This document shows positions 1 to 7,666 of a stretch of 64,000 bases of DNA, one piece after another; the first letter of the stretch is position 1; each line of letters opens with the position of its first letter. Below the pieces are notes generated by a model. It did not search any database. It saw only the letters and a program-made list of their open reading frames with translations, and was not told where the DNA came from. The translations under genes were made by a program, and so were the position numbers. Origin of the DNA: Paenibacillus pasadenensis DSM 19293. Lineage in GTDB: Bacteria; Bacillota; Bacilli; Paenibacillales; Paenibacillaceae. The stretch lies in the NCBI RefSeq assembly GCF_000422485.1, contig NZ_AULW01000016.1, positions 210,336 to 274,335 on the forward strand, read 5' to 3'.

Positions 1-8
1 GATTCCTA

Positions 9-386
9 ATGAATAATCCGGTGTTTGGTAAGCTTATTTTCAACATCGGTTGGAAAGCTGAAACGGAGATTTCGCTTTTTAATAAAAACTATAATGTAAT
101 CATCAAAGCGGCAGCATACTTTGAAAAAGACGGTATCACCGGAGAACAGGAAGCGGCGATTGTTGATTTCGATGACCATAAGAATGAACGTTTAAAAATG
201 GTCGAAAAGCTGCTAACTGATTTTTCTGAAGGAGATGCCTCTCAGCAATTTATTCCACGTACCTTATTGTTCCAACGTAATGGCAATTATGCCTTGCTTC
301 TCGATGATAAAGAAGATGAAGATGAAGGCATAGCAGTTTGTCTTCTACCAGAAGCGAAGATTGTATCTCAGGATGAGTATCTTTAA
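9..386 (+). CDS. Small hypothetical protein, DUF6985-like
   Basis: This encodes a 125-residue acidic soluble protein with no signal peptide or membrane segment. The N-terminal pattern (FGKLIFNIGW, then a predicted beta-rich stretch with FEKDGIT) resembles the DUF6985 group of small Firmicute proteins often found in accessory and immunity-type neighbourhoods; this is recognised from memory and not certain. The region is AT-rich, unlike the chromosome after 1.55 kb, and a terminator follows at 485-520. The window begins only 8 bases before the ATG, so the ribosome site and any upstream partner cannot be seen and the true start could lie outside the window. Confidence 0.5.
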   Translation: MNNPVFGKLIFNIGWKAETEISLFNKNYNVIIKAAAYFEKDGITGEQEAAIVDFDDHKNERLKMVEKLLTDFSEGDASQQFIPRTLLFQRNGNYALLLDDKEDEDEGIAVCLLPEAKIVSQDEYL

Positions 387-484
387 TTTATCTTTAGCCG
401 AGTTTCGTAAAATTGATGGATTTCATCGACTACGTTCTTAATGACATAATACCAAGAAGCTGATAGACAGGAAGGTTAATGATG

Positions 485-520
485 CGACCTTAGACAGATA
501 AATGTCTATGGTCGTTTTTT
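485..520 (+). terminator. Intrinsic terminator after the DUF6985-like gene
   Basis: A 12-bp arm at 485-496 pairs with 503-514 with one mismatch around a 6-base loop (497-502), followed directly by six T residues (515-520). The position, about 100 bases after the stop at 386, suits termination of the first gene. Confidence 0.65.
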
Positions 521-546
521 CTTAACAAGTGGGGTTACACAGTAAT

Positions 547-690
547 GGGATATCACGGAATGAACTTATTAAATAGCTCAATGGTACTGAAGCGATTGCT
601 GCCGTGATTCAGCATCATAAAGTGCTCGATCATGAGCTTAGCTGTTTGTGTAAAGGTCCTTATGTTATAATTTTAGGCATAGATATTTAG
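547..690 (+). other. AT-rich gap with a possible decayed reading frame
   Basis: The gap 387-727 contains the terminator at 485-520 and little else. One frame at 547-690 reads as protein-like residues (GISRNELIK, then a stop, then LNGTEAIAAVIQHHKVLDHE...) with a single internal TAG at 574-576, as if a short gene had been inactivated. It has no convincing start and I do not recognise a family. TATAAT-like hexamers occur at 666-671 and 716-721, but neither has a convincing -35 box. Confidence 0.2.
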
Positions 691-736
691 TGGGCTATTT
701 CCCGAATAATACAATTATAATCAGGCGGTGATTCAT

Positions 737-913
737 GTGAACCGGATGCAGGACATAAATAAATACATTAAACTTACAGGCGATCGAGCGAAATTAGATG
801 CAAAAGCTTATGGCACATACATTGTGTATAAGACAAGCGATGGTCATATGGTTAGGGAGTATAGCAATGGGGAAATAGAACGTATCGAGGATTCGGAGCT
901 CCACAATGAATAG
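737..913 (+). CDS. Small protein, candidate antitoxin for the zeta-type toxin
   Basis: This encodes a 58-residue protein when read from the GTG at 737; a GTG at 728 is also in frame but overlaps the AGGCGG ribosome site at 723-728, so 737 is preferred. The protein is charged, with a beta-hairpin-like C-terminal half (TYIVYKTSDGHMVREYSNG). It overlaps the downstream P-loop toxin gene by 8 bases, the usual arrangement of toxin-antitoxin pairs. No antitoxin family is recognised by sequence; the role is inferred from size, overlap and partner only. Confidence 0.5.
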   Translation: MNRMQDINKYIKLTGDRAKLDAKAYGTYIVYKTSDGHMVREYSNGEIERIEDSELHNE

Positions 914-1496
914 CCCACTTGCAACAATGTTTGTGTTCGCTGGAAACAACGGCAGTGGCAAAAGTACAATTCGCAATCTTATTGTGGATCGTATTGGTGT
1001 TAGTATAAACATTGATGCAGATGCACTGGCTCGCGCGATTGATGCGGAACAACCCGAGCGTTACAAAGTAAGTGCCGGAAAAGAAGCAATTAAGATAGTA
1101 AGAGATTGTATTCGTAACAAACGGGATTTTTCAATCGAGACGACTTTGGCAGGCGGTAACGTCATTCGTCAAATGCGTGAAGCGAAGAGTAAAGGCTTTG
1201 AGGTTGTCATGTTCTATGTTGGATTAGGTGATTATCGATTGAATATCGAAAGGGTTGCCGCCCGGGTGAAAAACGGCGGTCATCATATCCCATCCGAAGA
1301 TATCATAAGGCGGCACCATACCTCCGTAGAGAATTTACTTGCTCATCTTGATCTTATCGATTATTTAGTTCTGATCGACAATAGTGAGTCAGATGGCAAG
1401 ATCGTTATGGAGGCCGACCAAAAACGTGTTATTTATCGAGCTGCTGTGCTGCCTGAGTGGGCAAGGAAAGTTGAGAAGCACCTAGATCAGTTCTAA
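906..1496 (+). CDS. Zeta-toxin family P-loop kinase-like protein
   Basis: This encodes a 196-residue protein with a Walker A loop GNNGSGKST at residues 13-21, an IDAD segment near residue 38 and FSIETTLAG around residue 75, followed by an arginine-rich segment ([14 protein letters not shown]) near residues 117-130. This pattern is typical of the chromosomal zeta-like proteins, small ATP/GTP-dependent phosphotransferases. Characterised zeta toxins phosphorylate UDP-activated amino sugars, but whether this branch does so is unknown. The gene overlaps the upstream 58-residue gene by 8 bases, suggesting translational coupling of an antitoxin-toxin pair. It sits in AT-rich DNA just before the sigK junction and so is probably cargo of a mobile or skin-like element. 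Confidence 0.75.
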   Translation: MNSPLATMFVFAGNNGSGKSTIRNLIVDRIGVSINIDADALARAIDAEQPERYKVSAGKEAIKIVRDCIRNKRDFSIETTLAGGNVIRQMREAKSKGFEVVMFYVGLGDYRLNIERVAARVKNGGHHIPSEDIIRRHHTSVENLLAHLDLIDYLVLIDNSESDGKIVMEADQKRVIYRAAVLPEWARKVEKHLDQF

Positions 1497-1534
1497 TTCA
1501 AGAGCGTATAGATGAGATAAATGCTAAAAAAATC

Positions 1535-1924
1535 ATGAACACTAATGACATTAGAATCGAGATCCTCATGCACTTAAGGTCGCTCAAAAAGACGCGCAAG
1601 GATGTCTCCCTGCATGATCCGATCGGCACGGACAAGGAAGGCAACGAGATCACGCTGATCGACATCCTCGGCTCGGAGCATGACGACGTCGTGGAGAAGG
1701 TGCAGCTGAAGATCGAGAAGTCGAAGATCTACAAAAACCTCGACATTCTCGACGAGCGGGAAAAGGAAGTGGTGATCGCCCGCTTCGGGCTGGAGCACGG
1801 CGGAGAGGAGCGCACGCAGCGCGAGATCGCCAAGGAGCTCGGCATCAGCCGCAGCTATGTGTCGCGGATCGAGAAACGGGCGCTCATGAAGCTGTATCAT
1901 GAGTTTTACAAGGCGAAGAAATAA
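1535..1924 (+). CDS. sigK: SigK C-terminal half (RNA polymerase sporulation sigma factor, split gene)
   Basis: The 129-residue product matches only the C-terminal part of sigma-K, the late mother-cell sporulation sigma factor. It begins near the [20 protein letters not shown] segment and continues through region 4, with its helix-turn-helix ([20 protein letters not shown], about residues 93-112) and the conserved end [12 protein letters not shown]. Regions 1.2 to 3.0, including core binding and -10 recognition, are absent. Full sigma-K is about 230 residues. The first six or seven residues (MNTNDIR) come from the AT-rich side and are unlike native SigK, and I see no ribosome site, so it is probably not translated as it stands. 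This equals the spoIIIC half of a sigK gene interrupted by a skin element, which is excised during sporulation. A plain truncated sigK pseudogene is the alternative. Confidence 0.85.
   Translation: MNTNDIRIEILMHLRSLKKTRKDVSLHDPIGTDKEGNEITLIDILGSEHDDVVEKVQLKIEKSKIYKNLDILDEREKEVVIARFGLEHGGEERTQREIAKELGISRSYVSRIEKRALMKLYHEFYKAKK
1544..1565 (+). other. Probable right junction of the skin-like element within sigK
   Basis: Base composition changes abruptly here from AT-rich to GC-rich, and codons begin to match SigK from ATCGAGATC (about 1556-1564) onward. In B. subtilis the skin recombination core lies in the same codons (Glu-Asn-Glu-Ile before LMHLR). An AATGA pentamer like the B. subtilis core occurs at 1544-1548, but the aligned position is nearer 1554-1562, so the exact core cannot be fixed without the left junction. 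Confidence 0.5.
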
Positions 1925-1951
1925 AGGCCGGCTCGCATGGCCGGATCAAAA

Positions 1952-1989
1952 GGCCGCTCTCCTGCTTTAAGCGCAGAGGGCGGCTTTTT
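1952..1989 (+). terminator. Intrinsic terminator after sigK
   Basis: A GC-rich arm GCCGCTCT (1953-1960) pairs with AGAGGGCGGC (1975-1984, one bulged base), followed by five T residues. It lies 30 bases after the sigK stop. Confidence 0.6.
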
Positions 1990-2032
1990 GCTGCGCTTGC
2001 GGCATGAGCCATGCGGGCGGCTGCGAGCGCCG

Positions 2033-2398
2033 TCAGCTGGCCCCGCCTTCATATCCATATTTCTTTCGGAAATCGCTTGGCGTGATGCCTTCCATCTCCA
2101 TGAAGACCTTATTGAAGTAACTGGCCGTAGGATAGCCGGATGAAATCGCGACTTGATGAATGGGGCGAGCAGGATGGCTCAGCAGCATTTGTTTGCTTTT
2201 CAAAATCCGGCATTTCGTGATATAAGCAAGAGGAGTCGTCCTGGTCACCTTTTTAAAGAGGCTGAAATCCTTTACGCCCGATTCGCGTTGAACATCATGC
2301 TCGTCCGGGCTGGTGTATTTGCCGACCGAATGAGGGGAACAGAAGAAGTTGAGCTCATCGCTGTTGTATGTTTCTATTTGCGGCTGTCCAGAACTGAT
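2033..2398 (-). pseudogene. Decayed AraC-family regulator (C-terminal remnant)
   Basis: The minus strand encodes a clear AraC-type C-terminal DNA-binding end: KKVTRTTPLAYITKCRILK, then PIHQVAISSGYPTASYFNK and a final GITPSDFRKKYG. The frame stays open upstream only to a stop at 2399-2401, has no plausible ATG, and the part that should form the first helix-turn-helix is scrambled and shortened. A functional AraC protein needs both helix-turn-helix motifs and usually 250-300 residues, so this is a remnant. It may be what is left of an older regulator of the adjacent sugar locus. Confidence 0.75.
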
Positions 2399-2433
2399 TT
2401 ATAATTTATGTGAAATTGGAGGATCGTTTCAAC

Positions 2434-2480
2434 CCTGTTTGAATACGCTTACACTCAAACAGGTTCTTATCGTGTATACT
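2434..2480 (+). promoter_or_regulatory. Promoter region with inverted repeat and cre-like site upstream of the oxidoreductase
   Basis: A perfect 9-bp inverted repeat, CCTGTTTGA (2434-2442) and TCAAACAGG (2455-2463), encloses TGAATACGCTTACA (2440-2453), which matches the CcpA cre consensus TGWNANCGNTNWCA at all but one position. A -10-like TATACT follows at 2475-2480 and the gene starts at 2504. The arrangement suggests repression by CcpA or a LacI-family protein. Confidence 0.5.
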
Positions 2481-2503
2481 TAAAGACCAGGGGGAATCTG
2501 AAG

Positions 2504-3478
2504 ATGACGATCAAAATCGGGCTGTTCGGAACAGGAGGATTCGGCAAGATGCATGCCGATCTGCTGTCTGCCATGGACGGCGTGGAGATTAGCGCGATAT
2601 GCGGCTCCTCGCAACAAAAAGCGGAAAGCATGGCCCGCGACTATCCCAACGCAAGAGGGTACGGCTCCGTGACGGAGATGCTGGATGACCGCAGGCTGGA
2701 TGCGGCCTATGTCTGCGTACCGCCTTTTGCGCACGCTCATATTGAAGAGTCTCTCGTGCAACGCGATATTCCATTTTTCGTGGAGAAGCCGCTGGCCGCC
2801 GACCTCGAAACGCCGACGCGTATCAGGAAGGCCGTGGAGGAGAAGAAGCTTCTCACCTCGGTCGGATACCATTTCCGTTATATGGACGGAACGGCCAGAG
2901 CGCAGCAGCTGCTGGAAGATCGGACCGTCGGCATGGCCATCGGCTATATGATGGGAAATATGCCTGGCGTATACTGGTGGCGCAAACAGGAAGGCTCGGG
3001 CGGTCAGTTCGTCGAGCAGACGACTCATATCGTAGACCTGCTGCGTTACTTGCTCGGAGATGTCGATGAGGTGTACGCCGCATTCGCAGGACGCTTCATG
3101 CATACGAAGGAAGACGGGGTGGAGGTGCCGGATGTTGGAACCGTGACGCTGAAGATGAAAAGCGGCGCCGTCGCGACCATTTCCAATACATGCATGCTGC
3201 CGATGGGACATACGGCGGGACTCCATGTGTACACGGACACGGGCGTTCTGGAGGTGAGCGGGACAGGATTGAAGGAATTCGCGGCCGGGAGGACGACGGA
3301 ATATGCGAGCCGCTCGAATCCCTACGAACTGGAAAACAAGGCTTTCATCCATGCCCTGCGGACCGGAGACGCTTCCGGCATCCTTTCCACCTATAGCGAT
3401 GCGTGGCGGTCTCAGCAAGCAGCGACGGCAGCTAGCCTGTCTGCATCGACGAACCGGCCGATCAAGCTCCAGGACTGA
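2504..3478 (+). CDS. Gfo/Idh/MocA family oxidoreductase
   Basis: This encodes a 324-residue NAD(P)-dependent sugar or inositol dehydrogenase-type enzyme. The N-terminal Rossmann fold carries the dinucleotide motif GTGGFGKMH (residues 9-17), the family motif EKPL is at residues 94-97, and the C-terminal domain holds the GGQFVEQTTHIVDLLRYLLGD segment with the likely catalytic His175. These enzymes oxidise or epimerise sugar carbons; the substrate cannot be told from sequence. The start is supported by an AGGGGGA ribosome site. It leads the first carbohydrate locus and is followed 54 bases later by the YesS-like regulator, so both may share one transcript. Confidence 0.85.
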   Translation: MTIKIGLFGTGGFGKMHADLLSAMDGVEISAICGSSQQKAESMARDYPNARGYGSVTEMLDDRRLDAAYVCVPPFAHAHIEESLVQRDIPFFVEKPLAADLETPTRIRKAVEEKKLLTSVGYHFRYMDGTARAQQLLEDRTVGMAIGYMMGNMPGVYWWRKQEGSGGQFVEQTTHIVDLLRYLLGDVDEVYAAFAGRFMHTKEDGVEVPDVGTVTLKMKSGAVATISNTCMLPMGHTAGLHVYTDTGVLEVSGTGLKEFAAGRTTEYASRSNPYELENKAFIHALRTGDASGILSTYSDAWRSQQAATAASLSASTNRPIKLQD

Positions 3479-3532
3479 TTGCATCCGGCGCTGATGCGCC
3501 TTGCTGACGGAAGCCGAGTAGGGGAGAAGCTC

Positions 3533-5761
3533 ATGAATAAAATATGGCTTCGAAAGATGATCTGGTCCTATATTCCGCTTTTTTTAGTCGTTTTTTCCTT
3601 TCTCGCTTTTTTCTTCCTGCAGGCGATGGTGGAGCAAAACCGTAAAAATGCAAAGGAATCCAATGAAGTATTCGCGGCGCAATTGCTGCAATCGGTTGAG
3701 GTTTCGTTGAAGACGGTCGACCACATGGTCATTCGGGAGCTTCTGAACAATAAGCTGCTGGCAAGCTACTACGAGGAATCCGACAGCAGCAATGTCGTGC
3801 TGAGTTATGAAGTGCTTAAACGCGTGAACGAGCTTAAGCAAGAAGTGTCGCTGATCGATTCTTTTTACCTGTATCGCTATAGCGACGGAACCATATTTTC
3901 AGGCAGCATGCAGAACAAGCTCGATCAGTTTGAGGACCGTGAGTTTGCTCGTTCGATGAGCGGCATGTCTGCAAGGCCCAATTGGACGAATATTCGCCGC
4001 TATCAGGAGTTCTCGTTCCAGAACCCGAGGCAAGTGATCAGCGTCGTGCATGAAGTGCCGGTCAATTCCGGGACGCAGGGGCTATTTGTCATCAATATCG
4101 ACATTTCTTCTTTTCGAGCTACGGTGTCCTCGCTCTACAATGAATCCAGTACGTTCGTGAATATATTCGATCGCCAAGGCAACCCGATTTATGCCGACAA
4201 CCTGCAGCAGGCCCGGAAGGTGATGGCAAGCCTCAAGTCCTCTTATACCGGATGGAGCATTGAGAGCGGGATGAACAGCGGGCTGCTGGCCAGCTCGACG
4301 TCCGCATTCTCAAGCGTTTGGTTCGCTGTCGGCGTGCTTGTTTTTATATGCGGGCTGGTGCTCATCATCTACATTACTCGCGCGAACTACAAACCGCTCG
4401 AGGAGCTCGTCGTCAAATTGAACCATACGCTGTTCTCGAGCGGCGGTTCAGCCGTCAGCCTGGCAGCAGATGAGTTCGCCTTTATCGAATCTGCCATCAA
4501 CAACTTTGCCGCCCAGTCGAAGCTGGCGGAAAGGGAGTTCAGCAAGGCGGCTGTTCTGAAACGCAAAAACGCGTTCAGCATCATGATCTACGGGGATCAT
4601 GAGCAGCGGGACGCCGCCGAGGCGTCGCCGTTCGAGGGATTGAGCTTGCCGACCTACCATGCCCTGAAGGCTGTTGTCATCGAGGTCGACAACCCGGAGC
4701 AGACGTTCTTCACCTACAGCGGCCGAGATCGTTCGTTGTTCAAGTTCGTCATCAGCAGCGTCGTCAACGAGATGGTGCAGCAGCGGGGGATGGCGGTGTG
4801 GCTGGAATGGACATCCCCGACCCATTTGACCGGCATTCTGTTCGTGGATGAGCAGCAGGACTTGACTCCCATCTATGAATCGATCATCGACTGGGTCGCC
4901 AAAAATCTCAAGTTCACGGTAACGATCGGCGTCGGCCGTTCTTCATCCAGCCTCGAAAAGGTGCGATTATCCTATGAGGAGGCCTGTTCGCTGCTTCACT
5001 TCAAGGCTGTGCTGGGTACGAACCGCATCATCCGCTACACAGATGCCCAGAATCAGCAGCAGAAGGATGCACATGAACATCTCCGTACGATTCATGAGAT
5101 TTCCACCGCTTTCCGCCAGGCAGACGAAGGATGGAGGAAGCTTTTCCGAACATTCTTTGACGATATTCGCGCAGACAAGCCCACCAAGGCCGAGATCGTC
5201 AAGCTCATGAACTACATGCTGGCCCACTTGGAGCTCCATCTCTCGAGCAGTTCGAGAGAGGAATATCAGATGATTCGACAGGCGCTGGAGGAAGCGCGCC
5301 AAAAAATGGAGTCGTTCGATACGTTGGATGAAATGAGCGAGGCGCTATACGTCACGTTGGATGCAAGCGTCAAGAAATTGCAGGAGGTTCGGGAATCCCG
5401 CCACCATTATCACATGCTGCAGGACGTGAAGGAGTATATCGAAAGAGAGTATGCGAACCCGGATCTGTCGCTCGATTATTTGAGCGAGAAATTTTCCATC
5501 TCCGCGAAATATTTGAGCCGGCTGTTCAAAGAGTCGTTTGGCGAGAATTTTCTTGATTCTTTGATGTCCATCAGGATCGGCATAGCCAAAGAGCTGCTTC
5601 TCCAAAATCAGGATTCGGTCCAAGAGGTTGGGGAGAAGGTCGGGTACCCCAATGCAGCTACATTCCGCCGCGTGTTCCGGAAAGTGGAAGGCGTCTCGCC
5701 GCAGGACTACCGCAGCCGTTCGCACCATGAGCAGAATGACAGTGCCAGAAGGCAGCCCTAA
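3533..5761 (+). CDS. YesS-like membrane-bound AraC-family transcriptional regulator
   Basis: This encodes a 742-residue one-component regulator. Membrane helices at about residues 9-31 and 263-284 flank an extracellular sensor of the Cache/YesS type. A cytoplasmic middle region resembling the GGDEF-like linker of YesS/YesN proteins and a C-terminal AraC domain (about residues 625-728, with YLSEKFSISAKYLSRLFKE and GYPNAATFRRVFRKVEGVSPQDY) follow. The ATG at 3533 is chosen because GGGGAG lies just upstream; earlier in-frame starts lack a ribosome site. Such proteins activate sugar uptake operons on sensing an extracellular ligand, directly or through a binding protein. It sits 18 bases before a tethered solute-binding protein gene, which may be its ligand-presenting partner. 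Confidence 0.85.
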   Translation: MNKIWLRKMIWSYIPLFLVVFSFLAFFFLQAMVEQNRKNAKESNEVFAAQLLQSVEVSLKTVDHMVIRELLNNKLLASYYEESDSSNVVLSYEVLKRVNELKQEVSLIDSFYLYRYSDGTIFSGSMQNKLDQFEDREFARSMSGMSARPNWTNIRRYQEFSFQNPRQVISVVHEVPVNSGTQGLFVINIDISSFRATVSSLYNESSTFVNIFDRQGNPIYADNLQQARKVMASLKSSYTGWSIESGMNSGLLASSTSAFSSVWFAVGVLVFICGLVLIIYITRANYKPLEELVVKLNHTLFSSGGSAVSLAADEFAFIESAINNFAAQSKLAEREFSKAAVLKRKNAFSIMIYGDHEQRDAAEASPFEGLSLPTYHALKAVVIEVDNPEQTFFTYSGRDRSLFKFVISSVVNEMVQQRGMAVWLEWTSPTHLTGILFVDEQQDLTPIYESIIDWVAKNLKFTVTIGVGRSSSSLEKVRLSYEEACSLLHFKAVLGTNRIIRYTDAQNQQQKDAHEHLRTIHEISTAFRQADEGWRKLFRTFFDDIRADKPTKAEIVKLMNYMLAHLELHLSSSSREEYQMIRQALEEARQKMESFDTLDEMSEALYVTLDASVKKLQEVRESRHHYHMLQDVKEYIEREYANPDLSLDYLSEKFSISAKYLSRLFKESFGENFLDSLMSIRIGIAKELLLQNQDSVQEVGEKVGYPNAATFRRVFRKVEGVSPQDYRSRSHHEQNDSARRQP

Positions 5762-5779
5762 CCTTCCGGGAGGTGGATG

Positions 5780-7444
5780 ATGAAAACAGCTCGCCCTGTT
5801 GCCCTGGCGATCATCGTTGGGCTGCTTGTCATAGCGGCCTTGTTTCTCTATTTGAGTCCGCGAGCCGATCGGGCCGACCACGAAGGCGCGGAACAGGCCA
5901 TATACGGTCCCGGCGAATTTCCGATCGCCGACAGCCGGATAGAGCTTGAGGTATTTGTCGCGTCTGAATCGACGAAGGAAGAGCTGGAGAAGAACCGGTT
6001 CACCTCGTATGTGGAACAGAAGCTCGGCATTAAGTTCAACTTCGTGACGACGAGTACGAGCGCTTTGGACGAAGCGGAAGACATCCTGTTCGCCAGCGGC
6101 GATTACCCTCCGATCCTCCTCAGCGGCAGCCTTACGACGGATGAGCAAGTCCGTTACGGCAAGCGCGGCATCCTTCGTCCCCTGAATGCGCTTATCGACC
6201 GCTACGGCGATCGTCTTCATGAGATTTTTCAGCAACGGCCCGATCTGCGACAGTCGCTGACCGCTCCGGACGGAAACCTATACGCGCTTCCCGCCATCAA
6301 TGAATGCTTTCATTGCTGGTACGCTCAGAAATTATGGATCAATACATCGTGGCTGGAGCGGCTGGACCTGCCCATGCCGAAAACAACGGATGAGCTGTAT
6401 CAGGTGCTCCAAGCCTTCAAACGAGATGATCCGAACGGAAACGGACTTCATGACGAAATTCCGTTAAGCGGGGCGGTGAACAGCTGGCATTCGGAGATTA
6501 CAGGATTTTTGATGAGCGCCTTCATCTACAATACGGATAGGAACTACTTCTATATCGAGAACGGCCATGTCGGCTTAGCCGCCGTACAGCCGCAATGGAG
6601 AGACGGGCTTGCCTATATCCATAAATTGTACAGCGAGGGTCTGATCGATCCGCAAGTATTCACGCAGTCCATCGACGGAGTGATCGAAAAAGCGACCCGT
6701 CAGGATAATGTCCTTGGCGCCATCACGGTCGGACATATCCGGATGGCGTACAATAACGGCAACAATATCAGGCAGAGCGAATACGAAGCGGTGCCCCCCT
6801 TGATCGGTCCTGCCGGCTACCAAGCAGCCGGATTTTTCAGTTCATTTGACCGATCGACCTTTGCGATTACTGACAAAGCAACGGAAACCGAAGCGGCAGC
6901 CGCGATGCGGCTGGCTGACTTTCTTCTGACGGAAGAGGCCACGGTACGCAATGAATGGGGGATGGAGGATCTATGGTGGCGAAAAGGAAAGCCAGGCGAA
7001 TTCGATGAGCATGGACGTCCTGCGAAATACTGGCTCGCGCCAGAGTTTGCCCAATCGGATACGCAGAACGAGATTTGGGCTCAGATGGGCCTGCTCTATC
7101 GCGATCGAAACTTGCGCGAATCATGGGCCGTGTCGCAGGATCCTTACTCCATTGTAGGCTACGAACACCGGCTTTATCAGGAGACACAGAACAAGTACGA
7201 GGGCAAGGAGCCGGCTGAGGTCTATCCCGATTACATCTTCATGGAGATGGCGGAAGCTCAAGAAGCCGCAAGGCTCAGAATTCCGATCAACGATTACATC
7301 CGGTTCAATATGGTTCAATTCATCACAGGCGTAAAGAATGCCGATGCCGATTGGGATGACTACGTAGAAGGGCTGGAAAAATTAAAGCTGGATCGTTACC
7401 TCGAGCTTCATCAGAACGCGTATGACTCCTATCGGCAAAAATGA
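5780..7444 (+). CDS. Membrane-tethered extracellular solute-binding protein (LplA-like)
   Basis: This encodes a 554-residue LplA/YtcQ-type sugar-binding protein. It starts with an uncleaved-looking hydrophobic helix (about residues 7-26, ending LFLYLSPR) and has no lipobox cysteine, so it is probably anchored by a helix rather than by lipid. It is clearly paralogous to the lipoprotein at 9686: both contain FHCWY, LPKTT-like and DPNGNG..DEIPL segments, the last an EF-hand-like loop at about residues 217-226. ATG 5780 fits the GGGAGG ribosome site better than the adjacent ATG 5777. It follows the YesS-like gene by 18 bases and is cut off from the permease genes by a terminator at 7457-7494, so it may serve sensing rather than transport. 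Confidence 0.8.
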   Translation: MKTARPVALAIIVGLLVIAALFLYLSPRADRADHEGAEQAIYGPGEFPIADSRIELEVFVASESTKEELEKNRFTSYVEQKLGIKFNFVTTSTSALDEAEDILFASGDYPPILLSGSLTTDEQVRYGKRGILRPLNALIDRYGDRLHEIFQQRPDLRQSLTAPDGNLYALPAINECFHCWYAQKLWINTSWLERLDLPMPKTTDELYQVLQAFKRDDPNGNGLHDEIPLSGAVNSWHSEITGFLMSAFIYNTDRNYFYIENGHVGLAAVQPQWRDGLAYIHKLYSEGLIDPQVFTQSIDGVIEKATRQDNVLGAITVGHIRMAYNNGNNIRQSEYEAVPPLIGPAGYQAAGFFSSFDRSTFAITDKATETEAAAAMRLADFLLTEEATVRNEWGMEDLWWRKGKPGEFDEHGRPAKYWLAPEFAQSDTQNEIWAQMGLLYRDRNLRESWAVSQDPYSIVGYEHRLYQETQNKYEGKEPAEVYPDYIFMEMAEAQEAARLRIPINDYIRFNMVQFITGVKNADADWDDYVEGLEKLKLDRYLELHQNAYDSYRQK

Positions 7445-7456
7445 GCGTTAGCAAAG

Positions 7457-7494
7457 GCCTTGACCCAGAAACCCTTCTGGATCAAGGCTTTTTT
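7457..7494 (+). terminator. Intrinsic terminator after the tethered binding protein
   Basis: A 14-bp arm (7457-7470) pairs with 7475-7488 with one mismatch around a 4-base loop, followed by six T residues. It separates the regulator/binding-protein unit from the permease operon. Confidence 0.85.
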
Positions 7495-7666
7495 CAATCG
7501 GCGAATAGTAATCGGCATGTGAATATTGAGCGATACGGCTCCAGAACGCAGCTGGGAAGCGCTTTTAGAATTCTGTGCCGCAAGTGATTTCTGTTCGTTG
7601 ACGGTCCTCGGGATGATTCGCTAACGTGGAGCCAGACGAACAATTCCGCTTCACGATGAGAGGGGT

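Noticed and set aside
1544..1548. AATGA pentamer as a firm skin recombination site
   Set aside because: It matches the B. subtilis core in sequence but not in position relative to the SigK codons, so it is reported only as a candidate.
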